Assembly: GCA_008012315.1 (NCBI GenBank)
Contig: SSEL01000003.1
Span: 62,001 to 126,000 of the forward strand
Reading direction: 5' to 3'
DNA from: Rhodospirillaceae bacterium
Lineage (GTDB): Bacteria; Pseudomonadota; Alphaproteobacteria; Dongiales; Dongiaceae
Length of the DNA stretch: 64,000 bases
The first letter of the stretch is position 1. Every line of letters starts with the position of its first letter. This document shows positions 61,930 through 64,000 of the stretch, in pieces. The notes below the pieces were generated by a model. That model was not told where the DNA came from, did no database searches, and saw only the letters and a program-made list of their open reading frames with translations. The position numbers and the translations under genes are program-made.

Positions 61930-64000
61930 CAAGCCACCCCGGCCTTATCCGCCTGCGCCCCGATCTCATCGACGGCATCGCCGCAGCGATGGCAAAGCGT
62001 CGGATGGTCATGATCCTGGCCGACTTCCGGCAGCACCCGCCAGCAGCGCTCGCATTTATCGCCATCGGCCAAGGCGACCACCACGGCAAGACCCGGCACA
62101 TCCGGCAAGGTGAAGGCATCGGCCGGCGCCGGCTCGGCGCTCAGCGTGATGCCGGAGGTGATGGCGATCTCGGCAAGGTCGAGGCCGTCCAGCAGATTGC
62201 GATGTTCCTCGGTCAGATGGACGACCGGCATCGCCTGCAGGCTGGAGCCGATCTTCTTGTCCGCCCGGGCCAGTTCCAGGGCGCCGGTGACGACGCGTCG
62301 CAGATCGCGCAGCTTCGCCCAGCGGGCCGCCAGGGCTTCGTCGCGCCAGGCAGCTTGCGCTTCCGGGAACAGGCGCAGATGGACGCTTTCGGCATCATCC
62401 GCGTCTTTGCCTTGTCCGTCCTTCCACGGCCGATGGCGCCAGGCTTCCTCGGCCGTGAAACACAAGACGGGGGCAAGCCAGGCCGTCAGGGCATTGAACA
62501 ACTCGAACAGCACCGTGCGCACGGCACGGCGGCTGATGGAGCTGGGCGCATCGCAATAGAGCGCGTCCTTGCGGATGTCGAAATAGAAGGCGCTGAGATC
62601 GACGGCGCAGAAATTATGCAGTTCGGTGAACCAGGGATGGAAATCGAAGCTGTCGGCAGTCTGCCGCGTCTTTGCCGCCAGCTCGGCGATTCGGTGCAGC
62701 ACCCAGCGATCCAGTTCCGGCATCTCAGCCGGCGGCAGGTATTCACTGTCTTGCCAGCCGGCGAGCGCGCCCAGCAGATAGCGCAGGGTATTGCGCAGGC
62801 GGCGATAGGCCTCCGCCTGGTGCTTGATGATTTCCGGGCCGATGCGCTGATCGTCGGAATAATCGGTCGAGACCACCCAGAGGCGCAGGATATCGGCGCC
62901 GTATTGCTTCATCACATCCTGGGGCGCCACCGTGTTGCCGAGGGATTTCGACATCTTGCGGCCCTGCTCGTCAAGCGTGAAGCCATGGGTCAGCACCGCT
63001 TTATAGGGCGCATGGCCGCGCGTGCCGCAGCTTTCCAGCAGCGAGGAATGGAACCAGCCGCGATGCTGGTCCGAGCCTTCGAGATAAAGATCTGCCGGCG
63101 AATGCAGGTCCCAGGCGGGATCGGCGCGGGTTTCGTGTTCCAGCACGAAGGCATGGGTCGATCCGGAATCGAACCAGACATCGACGATATCGGTGATCTG
63201 CTCGAAATCTTCCGCCTTATACTGGTTGCCAAGGAAGCGCGACGGCTCGCTGGCAAACCAGGCATCGGCGCCTTCCTTGGCGAAGGCATCGACGATGCGG
63301 TCGATCACCGCCTGGTCGCGCAGCAACTCGCCGGTCTTCCTGTTGACGAAGACGGCGATCGGCACGCCCCAGGCGCGCTGGCGCGAGATACACCAATCGG
63401 GCCGGTTGGCGATCATCGATTGCAGGCGGTTCTTGCCCTGCGGCGGCACGAAACGGGTTTCATCGATCGCCCGCAACGCCACCTGCCGCAGATCGTTCTT
63501 CTCCATCGAGATGAACCATTGCGGCGTGTTGCGGAAGATGAGCGGCGCCTTGGAACGCCAGGAATGCGGATAAGAGTGGGTGATGCGGCCGGATTTCAGC
63601 AAGTGGCCGGCCTGGTCGAGCGCCGCCATGACCGCGCCATTGGCATCGCCTTTCTTGCCCTGCGGCGTCAGCACGCGCTTGCCGGCAAAGAGGCCGACAT
63701 GTTCGTAGTAAGCACCGTCCGGTCCCACCGTCTGCGGCACTTCGATGCCGTTGGCGAGGCCGAGTTCATAGTCGTCGGCGCCATGGCCCGGCGCGATATG
63801 CACGAAACCGGTACCGGCATCGGTGGTGACGAAGCCGCCGGCATGGGCCGGCACCTCGAAACGGGCATAGAAGGGATCAAGCTCGGCCAAAGGATGGCGG
63901 CAGACCAGGCCGGACAGATCCTTGCCGGCGAAAGTCGCAAGATCGCGCGCCGCGACAATCCCGAGATCCTTGGCGAAATTCTCCTTGAGCGCGCCGGCGA
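61929..64000 (-). CDS. ileS: Isoleucyl-tRNA synthetase (partial, N-terminus beyond the window)
   Basis: The C-terminal 690 residues of IleRS; the frame stays open to the right edge. Visible: part of the editing domain, GTGFVHIAPGHGADDYELGL, the KMSKS loop in GRKMSKSLGNTVAPQDV, the WFDSGSTHAFVL and GSDQHRGWFHSSLL segments, the anticodon-binding helices, and a C-terminal zinc finger (CERCWRVLPEV, CHRCGDAVDEI). The upstream direction contains further coding sequence in frame (KDLGIVAARDLATFAGKDLS), so the gene continues past 64000. It heads the operon ileS-lspA-DUF3035-M16-M16-MFS. Confidence 0.97.
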   Translation of the reverse strand, partial: AGALKENFAKDLGIVAARDLATFAGKDLSGLVCRHPLAELDPFYARFEVPAHAGGFVTTDAGTGFVHIAPGHGADDYELGLANGIEVPQTVGPDGAYYEHVGLFAGKRVLTPQGKKGDANGAVMAALDQAGHLLKSGRITHSYPHSWRSKAPLIFRNTPQWFISMEKNDLRQVALRAIDETRFVPPQGKNRLQSMIANRPDWCISRQRAWGVPIAVFVNRKTGELLRDQAVIDRIVDAFAKEGADAWFASEPSRFLGNQYKAEDFEQITDIVDVWFDSGSTHAFVLEHETRADPAWDLHSPADLYLEGSDQHRGWFHSSLLESCGTRGHAPYKAVLTHGFTLDEQGRKMSKSLGNTVAPQDVMKQYGADILRLWVVSTDYSDDQRIGPEIIKHQAEAYRRLRNTLRYLLGALAGWQDSEYLPPAEMPELDRWVLHRIAELAAKTRQTADSFDFHPWFTELHNFCAVDLSAFYFDIRKDALYCDAPSSISRRAVRTVLFELFNALTAWLAPVLCFTAEEAWRHRPWKDGQGKDADDAESVHLRLFPEAQAAWRDEALAARWAKLRDLRRVVTGALELARADKKIGSSLQAMPVVHLTEEHRNLLDGLDLAEIAITSGITLSAEPAPADAFTLPDVPGLAVVVALADGDKCERCWRVLPEVGQDHDHPTLCHRCGDAVDEIGAQADKAGVA

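Noticed and set aside
1-64000. CRISPR arrays, IS elements, integrons and rRNA genes
   Set aside because: I saw no direct-repeat/spacer pattern, transposase, integrase or rRNA sequence; tandem repeats found are coding or short.

Overview
The window looks like a chromosomal segment of a GC-rich alphaproteobacterium, most likely in or near the Rhodospirillales. This is inferred from gene content: a class I lysyl-tRNA synthetase, an ileS-lspA-DUF3035-M16-M16 operon, a DUF2336 protein, a TipF-like degenerate EAL protein, an alphaproteobacterial S24-type regulator, and a dispersed intergenic repeat of a kind I recall from alphaproteobacteria. I see no IS element, prophage, integrase, CRISPR array or rRNA. 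There is one tRNA, tRNA-Leu(CAA). About fifty protein genes are supported, nearly all intact. Two run off the edges: a giant repeat protein on the left and ileS on the right.

Layout. 1-12.7 kb (minus strand): a membrane-anchored giant coiled-coil protein with 80-residue tandem repeats, methylmalonyl-CoA mutase, a small conserved-looking protein, a multidomain class III nucleotide cyclase, a HAD hydrolase, a TipF-like EAL protein and pyrD. 12.7-20.1 kb: a non-cleavable-looking S24 regulator behind phased TTGCAA repeats, TerB, a DinG/XPD-like helicase, a PAS-GGDEF-EAL protein and a small unknown protein. 20.1-30.4 kb: an LTA-synthase-like sulfatase, an Lrp/dehydratase pair divergent from a saccharopine dehydrogenase-like gene, an inactivated DUF4344 metallopeptidase homologue, an EEP-family protein, class I LysRS, a TFIIB-type zinc-ribbon protein and a LysE exporter. 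30.4-33.5 kb: two PepSY proteins flanking a PhoP/PhoQ-like two-component system, with a small ORF plus terminator in front of lysE. 33.5-36.8 kb: an aromatic-rich leader peptide plus terminator with no recognisable target gene, an MmyB-type regulator divergent from a methyltransferase, and small genes. 36.9-49.8 kb: pmbA, a secreted toroid-fold protein, an LpxH-like phosphatase overlapping a glycosyltransferase, a ProC-like reductase, a flavin reductase next to a glutamine synthetase homologue, pirin, a beta-CASP MBL protein, GNAT, and a GntR regulator divergent from a DapA-family enzyme. 49.8-64 kb: UDP-galacturonate synthesis (ugd plus epimerase), tRNA-Leu, DUF2336, PBP1A, then the operon ileS-lspA-DUF3035-M16(active)-M16(inactive)-MFS.

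How genes work together. Several themes recur. Envelope work: PBP1A, the sulfatase, UDP-GlcA/UDP-GalA supply, the LpxH-like phosphatase with its glycosyltransferase, and lipoprotein maturation. Second-messenger signalling: a cyclase and two EAL proteins, of which at least one is degenerate. Amino-acid handling: Lrp, dehydratase, saccharopine dehydrogenase-like protein, LysE, glutamine synthetase homologue. An unusual number of proteins are catalytically degenerate versions of enzymes (S24 regulator, DUF4344 homologue, TipF-like EAL, GGDEF, second M16). The strongest points to follow up are the 240-bp-period repeat gene, the aromatic leader-peptide attenuator without a recognisable target, and the phased TTGCAA array.
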